Shown here piece by piece: positions 38,599 to 47,940 of a stretch of 64,000 bases of DNA; the stretch's first letter is position 1; each line of letters begins with the position of its first letter. Origin of the DNA: Notoacmeibacter sp. (GTDB lineage Bacteria; Pseudomonadota; Alphaproteobacteria; Rhizobiales; Rhizobiaceae); the NCBI GenBank assembly GCA_019912385.1, contig JAIOIW010000031.1:62001-126000 (forward strand). Direction: 5' to 3'. The notes below the pieces were generated by a model that was not told where the DNA came from, made no database searches, and saw only the letters and a program-made list of their open reading frames with translations. The translations under genes and the position numbers were made by a program.

Positions 38599-39612
38599 CT
38601 ACCCCATCAATCCGCGCCGGACCCTGGGGTCGAGCAAGGCAAGCAGGATGTCGGTGACGAAATTCAGCGCCACGATGCTGGCCGTCAGCAGGAAGATGAT
38701 CGCGCCGGCAAGCTGCTGGTCGTTGGAGCGCGCCAAAGATTCGATCAGCAGCGCGCCGGCCTCCGTGAGCGTGAGGATCAGGGCCACGATCGGCAGTTCG
38801 TTGAAGATGCGGTTGAGGTCGAAGCCCAGCGAGTTGATCACCGGCCCCAGAGCGTGACGGGCGGGATAGCGCCAGAGCAACTTCGCGCCGGTGACGCCGC
38901 GCGCGGACGCGGCGGTCACATAAAGCTTGCCGATCTCGTCAAGCATCAGCGCGCGGACGGTTTGCAAAGCGAAGGCGGTCGCCGACCAGCCAAGGATGAA
39001 GATCGGCAGCCAGGCGCGCGACAGGAAGTCCCGGAACCGCGCCCAGGACCATGCCGCGTCGCGGAACTCCTTGGAGAACAATCCCGTGAGCGAATCCCCG
39101 AAGATCACGGTCGACGCCAGCATGATGATCAGCGCCAGCAGGAAATTGGGCAAGGCGAGGCCGAGATAGCTGACGAAACGCAGCGAGTTGTTGGTAGCCG
39201 GACTGTTGGAGCTGGCGGAAAATATCCCCACCGGTATCGCGATCAGGTAGCTGAGGATCAAGGCTGCAAGGCATATTCCGAGCGAGATCCAGAACTTGTC
39301 GGCAAGAAGCTGGTTTATGTTGAGGCGCAGGATGCAGCTGTCGCCGAACTCGCCCTTGAGGGAGACATCGCCGACCCAGCTTCCCCACCGCACAAAGAAC
39401 GGCCGGTCGAGCCCGAGGCGCTTTTCCTCCGCCTTGATGTCGTCGATCGATATCTGCGAGCCCTGCGTGTTCTTGAAAGCAAGGTAGCGCTCGGCACAGG
39501 TACCGGGAACCATCTCCATCAGCGTGAACACGATCAGCGAAACCGTCAGCAACGTGATGACGGCCATGACGGCCCTGGTGAATGCAAATTGCAGAAAGTG
39601 CGCCATCCCCAC
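38599..39612 (-). CDS. oligopeptide-type ABC transporter permease (OppB-like)
   Basis: 337 residues with six membrane helices and the EAA loop near LYVTAASARGVTGAKLLWRYPAR. The start is either GTG 39612 or ATG 39606, and neither has a clear ribosome site; a G-rich run sits right before the ATG. It forms the channel with the OppC-like protein. A strong hairpin separates it from the binding-protein gene upstream. Confidence 0.9.
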   Translation of the reverse strand: MGMAHFLQFAFTRAVMAVITLLTVSLIVFTLMEMVPGTCAERYLAFKNTQGSQISIDDIKAEEKRLGLDRPFFVRWGSWVGDVSLKGEFGDSCILRLNINQLLADKFWISLGICLAALILSYLIAIPVGIFSASSNSPATNNSLRFVSYLGLALPNFLLALIIMLASTVIFGDSLTGLFSKEFRDAAWSWARFRDFLSRAWLPIFILGWSATAFALQTVRALMLDEIGKLYVTAASARGVTGAKLLWRYPARHALGPVINSLGFDLNRIFNELPIVALILTLTEAGALLIESLARSNDQQLAGAIIFLLTASIVALNFVTDILLALLDPRVRRGLMG

Positions 39613-39657
39613 CGGACTTTGCTAGAGGCGGCCCTTTTCGAGCCATTTTCTATTGGA

Positions 39658-39684
39658 CCGGGCCGCGTATCGAGCGCGGCCCGG
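39658..39684 (-). repeat. intercistronic hairpin after binding-protein gene
   Basis: Arms CCGGGCCGCG and CGCGGCCCGG pair perfectly over 10 bp with a seven-base loop. It lies between the binding-protein stop and the first permease start, without a T run on the transcribed strand. Such hairpins usually protect the 3' end of the binding-protein part of the message, so that more of it is made than of the membrane genes. Confidence 0.65.
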
Positions 39685-39710
39685 CATGGCCTTGTTGAAA
39701 GCCTAGCGGC

Positions 39711-41762
39711 TTATTCGTCGAAGTACCACTGGGACGGACGGTAGGGGTAAGTCCGGTAATACTCGTAGGACGCCGTCTTGAACTCAGGGAAGTTCTTCAA
39801 CGCGTTGCGGTGGTAGATCGGGTCCGGCGTCAGTGCCGTGCCGATGAACAGCAGGTTGGAGACCATGTTCTCGACCAGTCGCGCGCCGAGCTTGTCCGAT
39901 TCATCGGTGCCGACCGGGGTCGACTGGAATGCATTGATATCTTCCATCAGCTGCTTGACGTAGTCCGGCGGTTCGACGCCCTTTGCACCCTTGGAGTCGA
40001 CCCACTCGGCCCACAGCATACCGGTGCGATGGGCGAAGTAGTTCTCGAACGGCGGTACCCACAGCTCGTTGTTGCCGAGGATGATGCCGAGCGGCTGGCC
40101 CTTTTCCCACAGCCCGACATCGAGCTGGTTGGAAGACTGCGCCGAGCGGTACTCGTCGGGCGTCACTTCCTTGATCGTGACTTTGATGCCGACATCGGCC
40201 CAGTTCTGGCCAATGAGCTCGACCACCTGTCCGGCGATGCCCTGAGTGGCGAATTGCAGGTTCAGCACCAACGGCTTGCCGTCAGGCAGGTCGCGGAAAC
40301 CGTCGCCGTCCTTGTCAACGACACCGACCTCGTCGAGCAGCGCCTTGGCGCCGTCGACATCGTATTCGATGGCGAAATCAGCCCATTTCGGATCGACGAA
40401 ACCGGGCAGAGGCGAGAAGCCGGTATATTGCTGGATCTTGCCTTCGCCGAAATAGGCAACCTGGTTGAGTTCCTCGCGGTTGATCGCGATCGACATCGCC
40501 TTGCGGAAACGCAGGTCGCCGAACACGGCCCTCTTCTGCATGTCGTCGGAGGTGACGTTGAAGGAGACCGCATGCATGGCGATCTTGGGCTTCAACTGGA
40601 TCGTGTAGCCGCCTTTTTCCTGGTTTTCCAGCAGCAGCGGTGCGTCGGAAAGCTGAAGCGACTGCGCCTTGTAGTCGACCTCGCCATTGACGAGCTTGAG
40701 CAGGCGGACCTGCTGGTCGTTGGCGAAAACCTCGTCCATCTCGTTGATGTAGGGCAGTTGTTGGCCGGCCGTATCGACCTGGAAGAAATACGGATTGGCA
40801 ACGAAGTGGCGGCCTTCCGTGGTTTCCTTGATGACGATATGGCTTTCCAGCGTCGGTGCCGCGTCGCCGGGCATGTTGGCGACCTTGTCCGGGCTGTTGA
40901 GCATCGGCGTCGCCGTGTCCATCCAGTCGGAGCTGCCGTAATAGGCCTTGATTACGTCGTAGCCTTTTTCGAAGCCAAGTGCCTGGGCGTTCTTGTCGGC
41001 ATCCGGATCAACGTCGGGATGGAAACGTCCGAGGAAATGTCTGGCCTGGAAACCCTGGCCATAGTGTGTCGCGAAGTGTGCGATCAGGCCCGGTTTGGGC
41101 GCCGGCAGCTTGAACACGACCGTCTGCTCGTCGGGCGTCTCGACCTGCATGCGTTCGCCGCCGACCAGGACGTAGTCCTTCGGCTTCTCGAAGACGTTGG
41201 GATCGAGTGCGAGGTTGTCGTACCAGAACTTAACGTCCGCGGAGGTAAACGGCGCTCCGTCGGACCATTTGTGGCCCTTGCGCAGGGTGAAGGTCAGTTC
41301 GGTGTAATCGTCGTTCCACTTCCAGCTCTTGGCGACGTTCGGCACGATCGTCTGGAGGTCATCGGAGTAGCGCACGAGATTGACGTGGCGGGTCGACATG
41401 AAGTCGGAGGTGCCGGCCTCGGTAGCGTTGGACAACGCGTCGAGCGTGCCGCCGTATTTGCCGATCGAATCGTAGGGCGCGACGACCAGCGGCTCCTGCG
41501 GCAGGCGGTCCGCCAGCGCGGGCAGGGCGGGATTGTTCCTGATCCTGGCATTCATGTCGCCAATCGCCGGATTCTCGGATAATTCCAGCTTGCAGTTCGC
41601 GGCAGTTTCAAATTCGCCAAGCTCATATTGTTGCGGGTAGGTGCCGGCCGCGACGCCTTTCATGTCCGATACGGTGACCGCGGGACATTGCGCGAATGCG
41701 GCTGCGGTCAACATGGCATAGACGGTGCTGCCGAGCAGCAATGCCTTGTAACGTGTGTTCAT
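39711..41762 (-). CDS. ABC transporter substrate-binding protein, family 5 (oligopeptide type)
   Basis: 683 residues, well above the usual 500-600. A signal peptide (ending TAAAFAQ) sends it to the periplasm. SBP_bac_5 features include WKWNDDYTELTFTLRKGHKWSDGAPFTSADV (shown in part by its WSDGAPFT core near 138) and the RFRKAMSIAINRE segment near 424. It captures the substrate for the permeases that follow. No family-5 subgroup can be assigned; the linked hydrolase suggests a phospho-, phosphono- or sulfo-ester rather than a plain peptide. Confidence 0.9.
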   Translation of the reverse strand: MNTRYKALLLGSTVYAMLTAAAFAQCPAVTVSDMKGVAAGTYPQQYELGEFETAANCKLELSENPAIGDMNARIRNNPALPALADRLPQEPLVVAPYDSIGKYGGTLDALSNATEAGTSDFMSTRHVNLVRYSDDLQTIVPNVAKSWKWNDDYTELTFTLRKGHKWSDGAPFTSADVKFWYDNLALDPNVFEKPKDYVLVGGERMQVETPDEQTVVFKLPAPKPGLIAHFATHYGQGFQARHFLGRFHPDVDPDADKNAQALGFEKGYDVIKAYYGSSDWMDTATPMLNSPDKVANMPGDAAPTLESHIVIKETTEGRHFVANPYFFQVDTAGQQLPYINEMDEVFANDQQVRLLKLVNGEVDYKAQSLQLSDAPLLLENQEKGGYTIQLKPKIAMHAVSFNVTSDDMQKRAVFGDLRFRKAMSIAINREELNQVAYFGEGKIQQYTGFSPLPGFVDPKWADFAIEYDVDGAKALLDEVGVVDKDGDGFRDLPDGKPLVLNLQFATQGIAGQVVELIGQNWADVGIKVTIKEVTPDEYRSAQSSNQLDVGLWEKGQPLGIILGNNELWVPPFENYFAHRTGMLWAEWVDSKGAKGVEPPDYVKQLMEDINAFQSTPVGTDESDKLGARLVENMVSNLLFIGTALTPDPIYHRNALKNFPEFKTASYEYYRTYPYRPSQWYFDE

Positions 41763-42159
41763 TAGATGCCTCCGTTTTACATTCCCCTGATCCGGATTGC
41801 CCGGACCGCCGATTTATCAAGCGGGAACGGCCTACAAATCGCTTATCGGGCGACCTGCCGGTTCGCCGGACGTCCAATCTGCAATTCCCGAATTTCGGCC
41901 GTCACCGTCTCGCGTATTTTTGTTGATATTGCGCGAGTATGACAGATCAATGAAATCTATTCTCCTTATGGTTCCATCAGTTCAGACTATTGATAAAACG
42001 CGACTTTGCGAAGACAGGAAAGGTCCAGTCCACCGGTAAATCTGGACCATCGCAGGTGCCACTTCTGCACTATTCCAGCACAATTGACCGATATATGCCC
42101 AGGTCAGCGGACCCGGCTGCGTGCATTGCATCGTTGTTTGATGCCGGGCGCGAACGGGT
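41763..42159. other. 397-base intergenic region with a 7-bp inverted repeat
   Basis: No gene is seen here. It carries the possible PHO box (41939-41956) and an inverted repeat GGTCCAG (42022-42028) / CTGGACC (42042-42048) with a 13-base spacer. The repeat could end transcription of the upstream ABC operon or be an operator for a GntR-type repressor. An AT-rich stretch with TTGATAAAA lies near 41989. Nothing else stands out. Confidence 0.5.
41939..41956 (-). promoter_or_regulatory. candidate PHO box upstream of the transporter-hydrolase operon
   Basis: On the minus strand the heptamers ATTTCAT and CTGTCAT are separated by four bases, the 11-base repeat spacing of PhoB sites; the second matches the consensus fully and the first at five of seven. 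A third, poor heptamer follows at the same spacing. The site is about 180 bases ahead of the binding-protein gene. This is a suggestive but short match. Confidence 0.4.
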
Positions 42160-43794
42160 TCAGATCCGCGCCAGCCGGCGCCTGATTGCGCGGTCCAGGT
42201 CGGGGGCGGCATCGACCAGTTCGCGCGCGGCATCGGTCTGCGGATTGTCGAGGACATCGCCGGTCTTGCCGCGCTCGACGATCCGGCCGTCGTGCATGAC
42301 CATGACTTCGTCGGTGATCGCGCGGGCGACGGTCAGGTCGTGGGTGATGAACAGATAGGCGAGATCGAAGCGGGCGTTGAGTTCGGCGAAAAGGTCGAGG
42401 ATCTGGGCCCGGATCGAGACATCGAGTGCGGAGACGGGCTCGTCGGCGACGATCAGCTTCGGCCGCGTGATCATGGCGCGGGCAATCGAGATGCGCTGGC
42501 GCTGGCCGCCGGAGAACTCGTGCGCATAGCGGTCCATCGAATCCGCCGGCAAGCCGACATCGGCAAGCGCGGCGGCGACCTGCTCGCGGCGGCGCGCGCG
42601 CGTCGGCTGTTCGTCGAGCAGGTGCAGCGGTTCGGCCACCAGCCGCTCCACCTTGTGGCGCGGATTGAACGAACCGTAGGGGTCCTGGAACACGACCTGC
42701 ATGTCGCGGCGGAACGGCCTGAGCGCAGCTTGGTTGAGTCCCTCAAGATGTTGGCCCTTGAGGCGGATCGCGCCGTGCGTCGGCGAATCGAGGGCGAGGA
42801 TCATCCGCGCCAGCGTCGATTTTCCGCAGCCCGAGCGGCCGACGAGGGCGACCGAGTGGCGCGGCTGCATCGAGAACGAAACGTCATCGACGGCGCGAAA
42901 CGGCGCGGGACGATATAACAGGCTGGTGCGCCGCGCGGGATAGTCGCGCACCACGTTCTCGACGGAAAGCAGCGGTGTCGCGTTGGCCGCCGCCTGCTCG
43001 GGAGGCGCTGCGCGGGCCGGGACGTGGGTCGAAGCCTCGGCGAGTTGCCTGGTATAGGGATGGCGCTGTTCCTTGAGCGTGCGCGCCGTCTCGCCCTGTT
43101 CCATGACCTGCCCGTTGCGCATGACCGTGACATGGTCCGCCATGTCGGTGACCACGGCGAGGTCGTGGCTGATGAGCAGCAGGCCCATGCGGCTTTCATC
43201 GACGAGGTCGCGCAGCAGGTCCAGCACCTGTTTCTGCAGCACCACGTCGAGTGCCGTGGTTGGCTCGTCGGCGATCAGCAGGCGGGGCTTGAGCGCGCAG
43301 GCGATGGCGATGACCACGCGCTGGCGCTGGCCGCCCGACAATTCATGGGGATAGCGCGCAAGAGGAAACTTCGATTCCGGCAGGCCCACCCGGTCCAGCA
43401 TGGCGCGGGCACGGTCCTCGGCATCCGCGCGGTTGGCGCCGGTGTGCCAGCGGATACCTTCGGCGACCTGTTCGCCGATCGTCTTGACCGGATTGAGCGC
43501 GGTCATCGGCTCCTGGAACACCATGGAGATATCGTCGCCGCGCACCGCGCACATCTGCCGTTCGGAGGCATCGAGCAGGTTGGATCCGTCGAACAGGATG
43601 CGCCCAGACGCGCGCGCGGCGTGCGGCAGCAGCTTCATGATCGCAAGCGCCGTCATCGATTTTCCGGAACCGGACTCGCCCACCAGGCCCATCACCTCGC
43701 CCTGGCGGATCGCGAAATCGACCTGGCGCAGGATCTCCATGTCGCCGATCGACAGCGACAGGTTCTCCAGCGCGAGCAGGGATGCGCCGCTCAT
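42160..43794 (-). CDS. peptide/nickel-type ABC transporter ATPase, two fused nucleotide-binding domains
   Basis: 544 residues with two complete ABC domains. The first has GESGSGKSMTAL near 38 and LSGGQRQRVVIAIA near 160; the second has GRSGCGKSTLAR near 325 and [14 protein letters not shown] near 437. It is a DppD-DppF or YejF-like fusion, in contrast to the separate ATPases of the neighbouring operon. The ATG at 43794 overlaps the stop of the permease gene. Confidence 0.93.
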   Translation of the reverse strand: MSGASLLALENLSLSIGDMEILRQVDFAIRQGEVMGLVGESGSGKSMTALAIMKLLPHAARASGRILFDGSNLLDASERQMCAVRGDDISMVFQEPMTALNPVKTIGEQVAEGIRWHTGANRADAEDRARAMLDRVGLPESKFPLARYPHELSGGQRQRVVIAIACALKPRLLIADEPTTALDVVLQKQVLDLLRDLVDESRMGLLLISHDLAVVTDMADHVTVMRNGQVMEQGETARTLKEQRHPYTRQLAEASTHVPARAAPPEQAAANATPLLSVENVVRDYPARRTSLLYRPAPFRAVDDVSFSMQPRHSVALVGRSGCGKSTLARMILALDSPTHGAIRLKGQHLEGLNQAALRPFRRDMQVVFQDPYGSFNPRHKVERLVAEPLHLLDEQPTRARRREQVAAALADVGLPADSMDRYAHEFSGGQRQRISIARAMITRPKLIVADEPVSALDVSIRAQILDLFAELNARFDLAYLFITHDLTVARAITDEVMVMHDGRIVERGKTGDVLDNPQTDAARELVDAAPDLDRAIRRRLARI

Positions 43795-44657
43795 CGCTGC
43801 CGCCTCAGCTTCGGGTCGAGCATGTCGCGAAGGCCGTCGCCGAGCAGATTGAGGCCGAGCACGGTGACCACGATCGCCAGTCCGGGGAAGATCGCCAGAT
43901 GCGGGGCGACGATCATGCGCGTCTGGGCATCGAACAGCATGCGCCCCCAGCTTGGCATCGGTGGCTGGGTTCCGAGCCCGACATAGGAGAGGCCGGCTTC
44001 CGCCAGGATGCCGAGCGCGAACTGGATTGTGCCCTGCACGAGCAGCAGATTGGCGATGTTGGGCAGGATGTGTTCGACGGTGATCTGCGTGGCGCTCTTT
44101 CCGGCGGTGCGGGCCGCCAGAATATATTCGCGCGGCCAGATCGACAGCGCGCCGGCGCGGGCGACACGCGCGAATACCGGAATGTTGAAGATACCGATGG
44201 CGATGATGGCGTTGACGGCGCCGGGCCCGAAGATGGCGGTGATCATCACCGCCGACAACAGGGCAGGGAAGGCGAAGACGACGTCGTTGAAGCGCATCAG
44301 CGCCTCGTCGACCCAACCGCGCCGCGCCGCCGCCCAGCAGCCAAGCGGCACACCGACGGAAATGCCCATGGCGACCGCGATGAAGGCGACGGCGATCGAG
44401 TTGCGTGCGCCGACCATGATCATGGAGAAAATGTCGCGGCCGAAATGGTCGGTGCCGAGCAGGTGCTCGGCGCTTGGCGTTGCCATGCGATTGGTCACCG
44501 GCAGGTAGGTGACGTCGTAGGGCACCCAGACGTAGGAGACGAGCGCCATGGCTGCAATGATGGACGTGATGATCAGGCCCGTCAGGAACGACCGGTTGGC
44601 GAGCGCCTTGACGAACAGGGCGCGAAGGCTTTCGGCCTCGTCGATCGGCCCGTTCAT
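43791..44657 (-). CDS. peptide/nickel-type ABC transporter permease (DppC-like)
   Basis: 288 residues with an N-terminal hydrophobic helix, the LGTDHFGRDIFSMIMVGAR signature of DppC near residues 67-85, and the EAA loop at EYILAARTAGKSATQITVEHILP. No long insertion is present, unlike the OppC-like protein of the adjacent operon. Start ATG 44657 shares one base with the stop of the DppB-like gene (TGATG). Confidence 0.92.
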   Translation of the reverse strand: MNGPIDEAESLRALFVKALANRSFLTGLIITSIIAAMALVSYVWVPYDVTYLPVTNRMATPSAEHLLGTDHFGRDIFSMIMVGARNSIAVAFIAVAMGISVGVPLGCWAAARRGWVDEALMRFNDVVFAFPALLSAVMITAIFGPGAVNAIIAIGIFNIPVFARVARAGALSIWPREYILAARTAGKSATQITVEHILPNIANLLLVQGTIQFALGILAEAGLSYVGLGTQPPMPSWGRMLFDAQTRMIVAPHLAIFPGLAIVVTVLGLNLLGDGLRDMLDPKLRRQR

Positions 44658-45601
44658 CACCGTGTCCTCAGGCGCGGATCGACCGCCGCGTAGGACAGGT
44701 CGACCAGGAGGTTGACGACGATCACAGAGGCGACCAGCAGCATTACCACGCTTTCGACGACGATCAGGTCGCGCTGGGTGATCGCCTGGAAGACGAGACG
44801 GCCAAGGCCCGGCAGGTAGAACACGTTCTCGATGATGATCGTGCCGGCGAGCAGGAATGCGAATTGCAGGCCCAGGATCGTGAGCACCGGGATCAGCGCA
44901 TTGCGCAGCGCGTGGGTCCACAGCACGCGGCCAGCCGGCAGGCCCTTGGCGCGGGCGGTGCGGATGAAGTCCTCGCCCATCACCTCGATCAGTGCCGACC
45001 GTGTGACCCGCGCCAGGATGGCGGCCTGGGGCAGGGCGAGAGCGATCGCAGGCAGGATCAGGGCCTTCAATGCAGGCCAGGCGCCGCCGGCCCAGCCCGG
45101 AAAGCCGCCCGCCGGGACGAGCCGCAGCCAGACGGCGAATATGTAGACGAGGATCAGCGCGAACCAGAAATTGGGGACGGCGACGCCCAGCTGCGCGGTT
45201 CCCATGGCGACCGTGTCGGCGAAACGGCCGCGCCGGGCTGCCGAAAATATGCCGACGGGAACGGCAACCAGTGTCGAGAGGACAAGCGCGATGACGGCAA
45301 GAGGCAGGGATACCGCGACCCGGTCGGCAACCAGATCAAGCACCGGCACCGAATAGGTGTAGGAACGGCCGAGATCGCCAACCACGAAGCCGCCGAGCCA
45401 GGCGATGTAGCGGACGGCCAGCGGCTGGTTCAGGCCCATCTGTTCGCGCAACGCCGCGATCGCATCCTCGGTGGCGTTCATGCCGAGCATCAGCCGTGCC
45501 GGGTCTCCCGGCACGATTTCCAGCACTGCGAACACGATCATCGAGGCGAAGACGAGCGTGAGGATGCCGATGCCAAGCCGTTTGAGGATGTAGGTCGTCA
45601 T
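44657..45601 (-). CDS. peptide/nickel-type ABC transporter permease (DppB-like)
   Basis: 314 residues with six membrane helices; LEIVPGDPARLMLG near the start and the EAA region DFIRTARAKGLPAGRVLWTHALR mark DppB/OppB. The ATG at 45601 begins the conserved TTYILKRL segment; a longer open frame upstream is not conserved. A 13-bp hairpin lies between it and the binding-protein gene. Confidence 0.92.
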   Translation of the reverse strand: MTTYILKRLGIGILTLVFASMIVFAVLEIVPGDPARLMLGMNATEDAIAALREQMGLNQPLAVRYIAWLGGFVVGDLGRSYTYSVPVLDLVADRVAVSLPLAVIALVLSTLVAVPVGIFSAARRGRFADTVAMGTAQLGVAVPNFWFALILVYIFAVWLRLVPAGGFPGWAGGAWPALKALILPAIALALPQAAILARVTRSALIEVMGEDFIRTARAKGLPAGRVLWTHALRNALIPVLTILGLQFAFLLAGTIIIENVFYLPGLGRLVFQAITQRDLIVVESVVMLLVASVIVVNLLVDLSYAAVDPRLRTR

Positions 45602-45716
45602 GAGGTTCGCAATGTTTTTCCTTTTCCCCGATTGCCGGGAAAAGGCGGCCCGAAGGGTCTGATGAGAGGCGGCAATCCTTGCGGAATTCGTGCCGCCACT
45701 CATCTGCCTGCCGGCA

Positions 45717-45744
45717 TCTTCTCCCCGCGGGCGGGGAGAAGATA
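45717..45744 (-). repeat. palindromic hairpin of the CTCCCCGC type
   Basis: ATCTTCTCCCCGC (45717-45729) and GCGGGGAGAAGAT (45732-45744) are perfect inverted arms with a two-base loop. It is placed right after the binding-protein stop. Related hairpins with the same CTCCCCGC core occur at 47941-47966 and 62400-62417, suggesting a dispersed palindromic element of this genome. Confidence 0.7.
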
Positions 45745-45751
45745 GCTCGCG

Positions 45752-47233
45752 TCACTCGGTCCAGCGCACGTCGGTCAGGTCGTTGGCCTGGACGGGCGAG
45801 TTTTCCCAAAGCCCTTCGACCTTGGCGTTCCAGACGCCGATCTTGGCCAGTTCAAACATGAAGCCGTTGACTGCGTCGTCGGCCAGGATCTTCTGCGCCT
45901 GCTTGTAGAGCTCGTTGCGCTTGGCCTGGTCGGAGGTCACGTCCAGTTCGGCGATGACCTTGTCGAAGGCGGGATTGTCGTACTGGAAGTAGTAGTCCTT
46001 GCGCGCGTAGATGCCGATATCGTTGGGCTCGGTGTGCGACACGATGGTCAGGTCATAGTCCTTGCCCTTGAATACCTGTTCCAGCCACTGCGCCCATTCC
46101 AGCGGAATGATTTCCAGGTTGATGCCGATTTCCTTGAGCTGCGAGGCAACCACCTGGCCGCCTTCTCGGGCATAGGGCGGCGGCGGCAGCTTCAGCGTGG
46201 CGCTGAAGCCGTCCGGGTAACCTGCTTCCTTCAACAGTTCCTTCGCCTTGGCGACATCATAGGAATAGGTGCCGGTGAGATCGACATAGGCGGCATTGGC
46301 CGGCGAGAAATGCGAGCCGATCGGCGTGCCGTAACCGCTGGCGCCGCCTGCGATGATCGCCTCGCGGTCGAGCGCATGCGCGATCGCCTGGCGAACCTTG
46401 AGGTTGTCGAAGGGCGGCTTCTTGTTGTTGGTCGAAAGGATCGTCTCGCCCTCGGTGGCGCCGATCACGACCTTGAAGCGCGGATCGGCCTCGATCTGCG
46501 GCAGTGCGTCGCCCGCCGGCATGTTGGCGAAAGCATCGACGTCGCCCGATAGCAGCGCCGGCACGGCGGCGGCCGCATCGGGGATGATGCGGAAAGTCGC
46601 CTTGTCAAGCGCGACAGGGTCACCCCAGTAGTCGGGGTTCTTCGTGATTGTGATCTGCGAACCCTTGGCCCAGGCTTCGAACTTGAATGGGCCCGTGCCA
46701 ACCGGATTCTCCTTGTTGGCGTCCGCCGTTTCCGGCGCCACGATCACCGCGTCGCCCCAGCCCATGTTGTAGAGGAAGGAGCCCTGCGGCTGCTTGAGCG
46801 TGACCTTGACGGTCGTCGCGTCGACGACATCGACGCTGTCGATGGCCGCAAACAGGCCCTTCTGGGCATTGGTCGAATCTTCCGCGCGAGCGCGGTCGAG
46901 TGCGAACTTGACGTCGGAGGCATCGAAATCGGTGCCGTCGTGGAACTTCACACCTGAGTGGAGCTTGAAGGTGTAAACCTTTCCATCTTCAGAAATATCC
47001 CAGCTTTCAGCGAGCGCTGGTTCAACTTCGCCGGCGGAATTGATGCGGGTCAATCCCTCAAACACATTGGCATAGACGATCTCGTCGATGGCAGCAGCTG
47101 CGCCGGCGGTCGGATCGAGGTGCGGCGGTTCCAGCACGACGCCCATGACCAGATCGGTACGCGCTGCCCAAACAGCCGACCCTGCCGACAATACGATCAC
47201 CGTGGCAGCAAGCACGGATTTCATGATTTTCAT
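45752..47233 (-). CDS. ABC transporter substrate-binding protein, family 5 (dipeptide/nickel type)
   Basis: 493 residues with signal peptide ending SAVWAA. SBP_bac_5 features: LAESWDISEDGKVYTFKLHSG (core LAESWDIS near 76), VKFHDGTDFDASDV near 95, GTGPFKFEAW near 180 and VRQAIAHALDRE near 280. It is the first gene of a binding protein, DppB, DppC, fused-ATPase operon. GGGAGG precedes the ATG by about five bases. The ligand is not evident; peptides, opines or a metal chelate are all possible. Confidence 0.92.
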   Translation of the reverse strand: MKIMKSVLAATVIVLSAGSAVWAARTDLVMGVVLEPPHLDPTAGAAAAIDEIVYANVFEGLTRINSAGEVEPALAESWDISEDGKVYTFKLHSGVKFHDGTDFDASDVKFALDRARAEDSTNAQKGLFAAIDSVDVVDATTVKVTLKQPQGSFLYNMGWGDAVIVAPETADANKENPVGTGPFKFEAWAKGSQITITKNPDYWGDPVALDKATFRIIPDAAAAVPALLSGDVDAFANMPAGDALPQIEADPRFKVVIGATEGETILSTNNKKPPFDNLKVRQAIAHALDREAIIAGGASGYGTPIGSHFSPANAAYVDLTGTYSYDVAKAKELLKEAGYPDGFSATLKLPPPPYAREGGQVVASQLKEIGINLEIIPLEWAQWLEQVFKGKDYDLTIVSHTEPNDIGIYARKDYYFQYDNPAFDKVIAELDVTSDQAKRNELYKQAQKILADDAVNGFMFELAKIGVWNAKVEGLWENSPVQANDLTDVRWTE

Positions 47234-47502
47234 GGAGACCTCCCGGAAAACGCCCCTGACAATCCGGGGATCGAGCCCCGGCGGCAGCAGTTAATCAGGA
47301 TTGTTCGAAACTGTCAGCCCCATATCGCGATGCAATCGGTTCGGCACGGAGGGCGCGGACCCGCCTGAATCAGCATTGGCGCAACGTTAACTACTTTGTC
47401 GGCTTTTGGACCTGTTCAACTCGATGTGTTACAGAATTCACAGTTCGTTACCATGTTGCGGAGTATAGACAGGCATAGTCGAATGGCTGGAAGGAATCGC
47501 TA

Positions 47503-47934
47503 GTGAAAAAGCTCCTGTTCTCCGTAGTCGCAGCTTCTGCGATATTGCTCGCCAGCGCCTCGGCTTCTCTTGCGTCGAGCCTCGTCGCCTATGTCGACAT
47601 CTCGTCCCAGACGATGACGGTGAAGAAGTCGGGCCTCGTCGTGGGCCAGTGGAAGGTCTCGACCGCGCGATCGGGATACTACACGCCGCGGGGCACATAT
47701 CGCCCGACGCGCATGCACACCATGTGGTATTCGCGCAAATACGACATGTCGCCGATGCCGCATTCGATCTTCTTTCGCGGCGGCTATGCCATTCACGGGA
47801 CCAACGCGATTCGCAATCTCGGCCGGCCGGCCTCGCATGGCTGCATTCGCCTGCACCCCGACAATGCCCGCAAGTTGTTCTCGATGGCCAAGCAGGTCGG
47901 ACCGAGCAACGTGCGGATCGTCATCACCAACTAA
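47503..47934 (+). CDS. L,D-transpeptidase (YkuD domain)
   Basis: 143 residues with signal peptide ending SLASS. The single YkuD domain carries the catalytic HGT (His98) and SHGCIRL (His112, Cys114) motifs. Such periplasmic enzymes make 3-3 cross-links in peptidoglycan or attach proteins to it. The gene is short and has no LysM or extra domain. The start is GTG 47503 with AAGGA seven bases upstream. It diverges from the ABC operon. Confidence 0.93.
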   Translation: MKKLLFSVVAASAILLASASASLASSLVAYVDISSQTMTVKKSGLVVGQWKVSTARSGYYTPRGTYRPTRMHTMWYSRKYDMSPMPHSIFFRGGYAIHGTNAIRNLGRPASHGCIRLHPDNARKLFSMAKQVGPSNVRIVITN

Positions 47935-47940
47935 CGGATT

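Noticed and set aside
39810-41582. 590-codon plus-strand frame opposite the binding-protein gene
   Set aside because: It shows low-complexity, antisense-like composition; the minus frame has signal peptide and SBP_bac_5 motifs.
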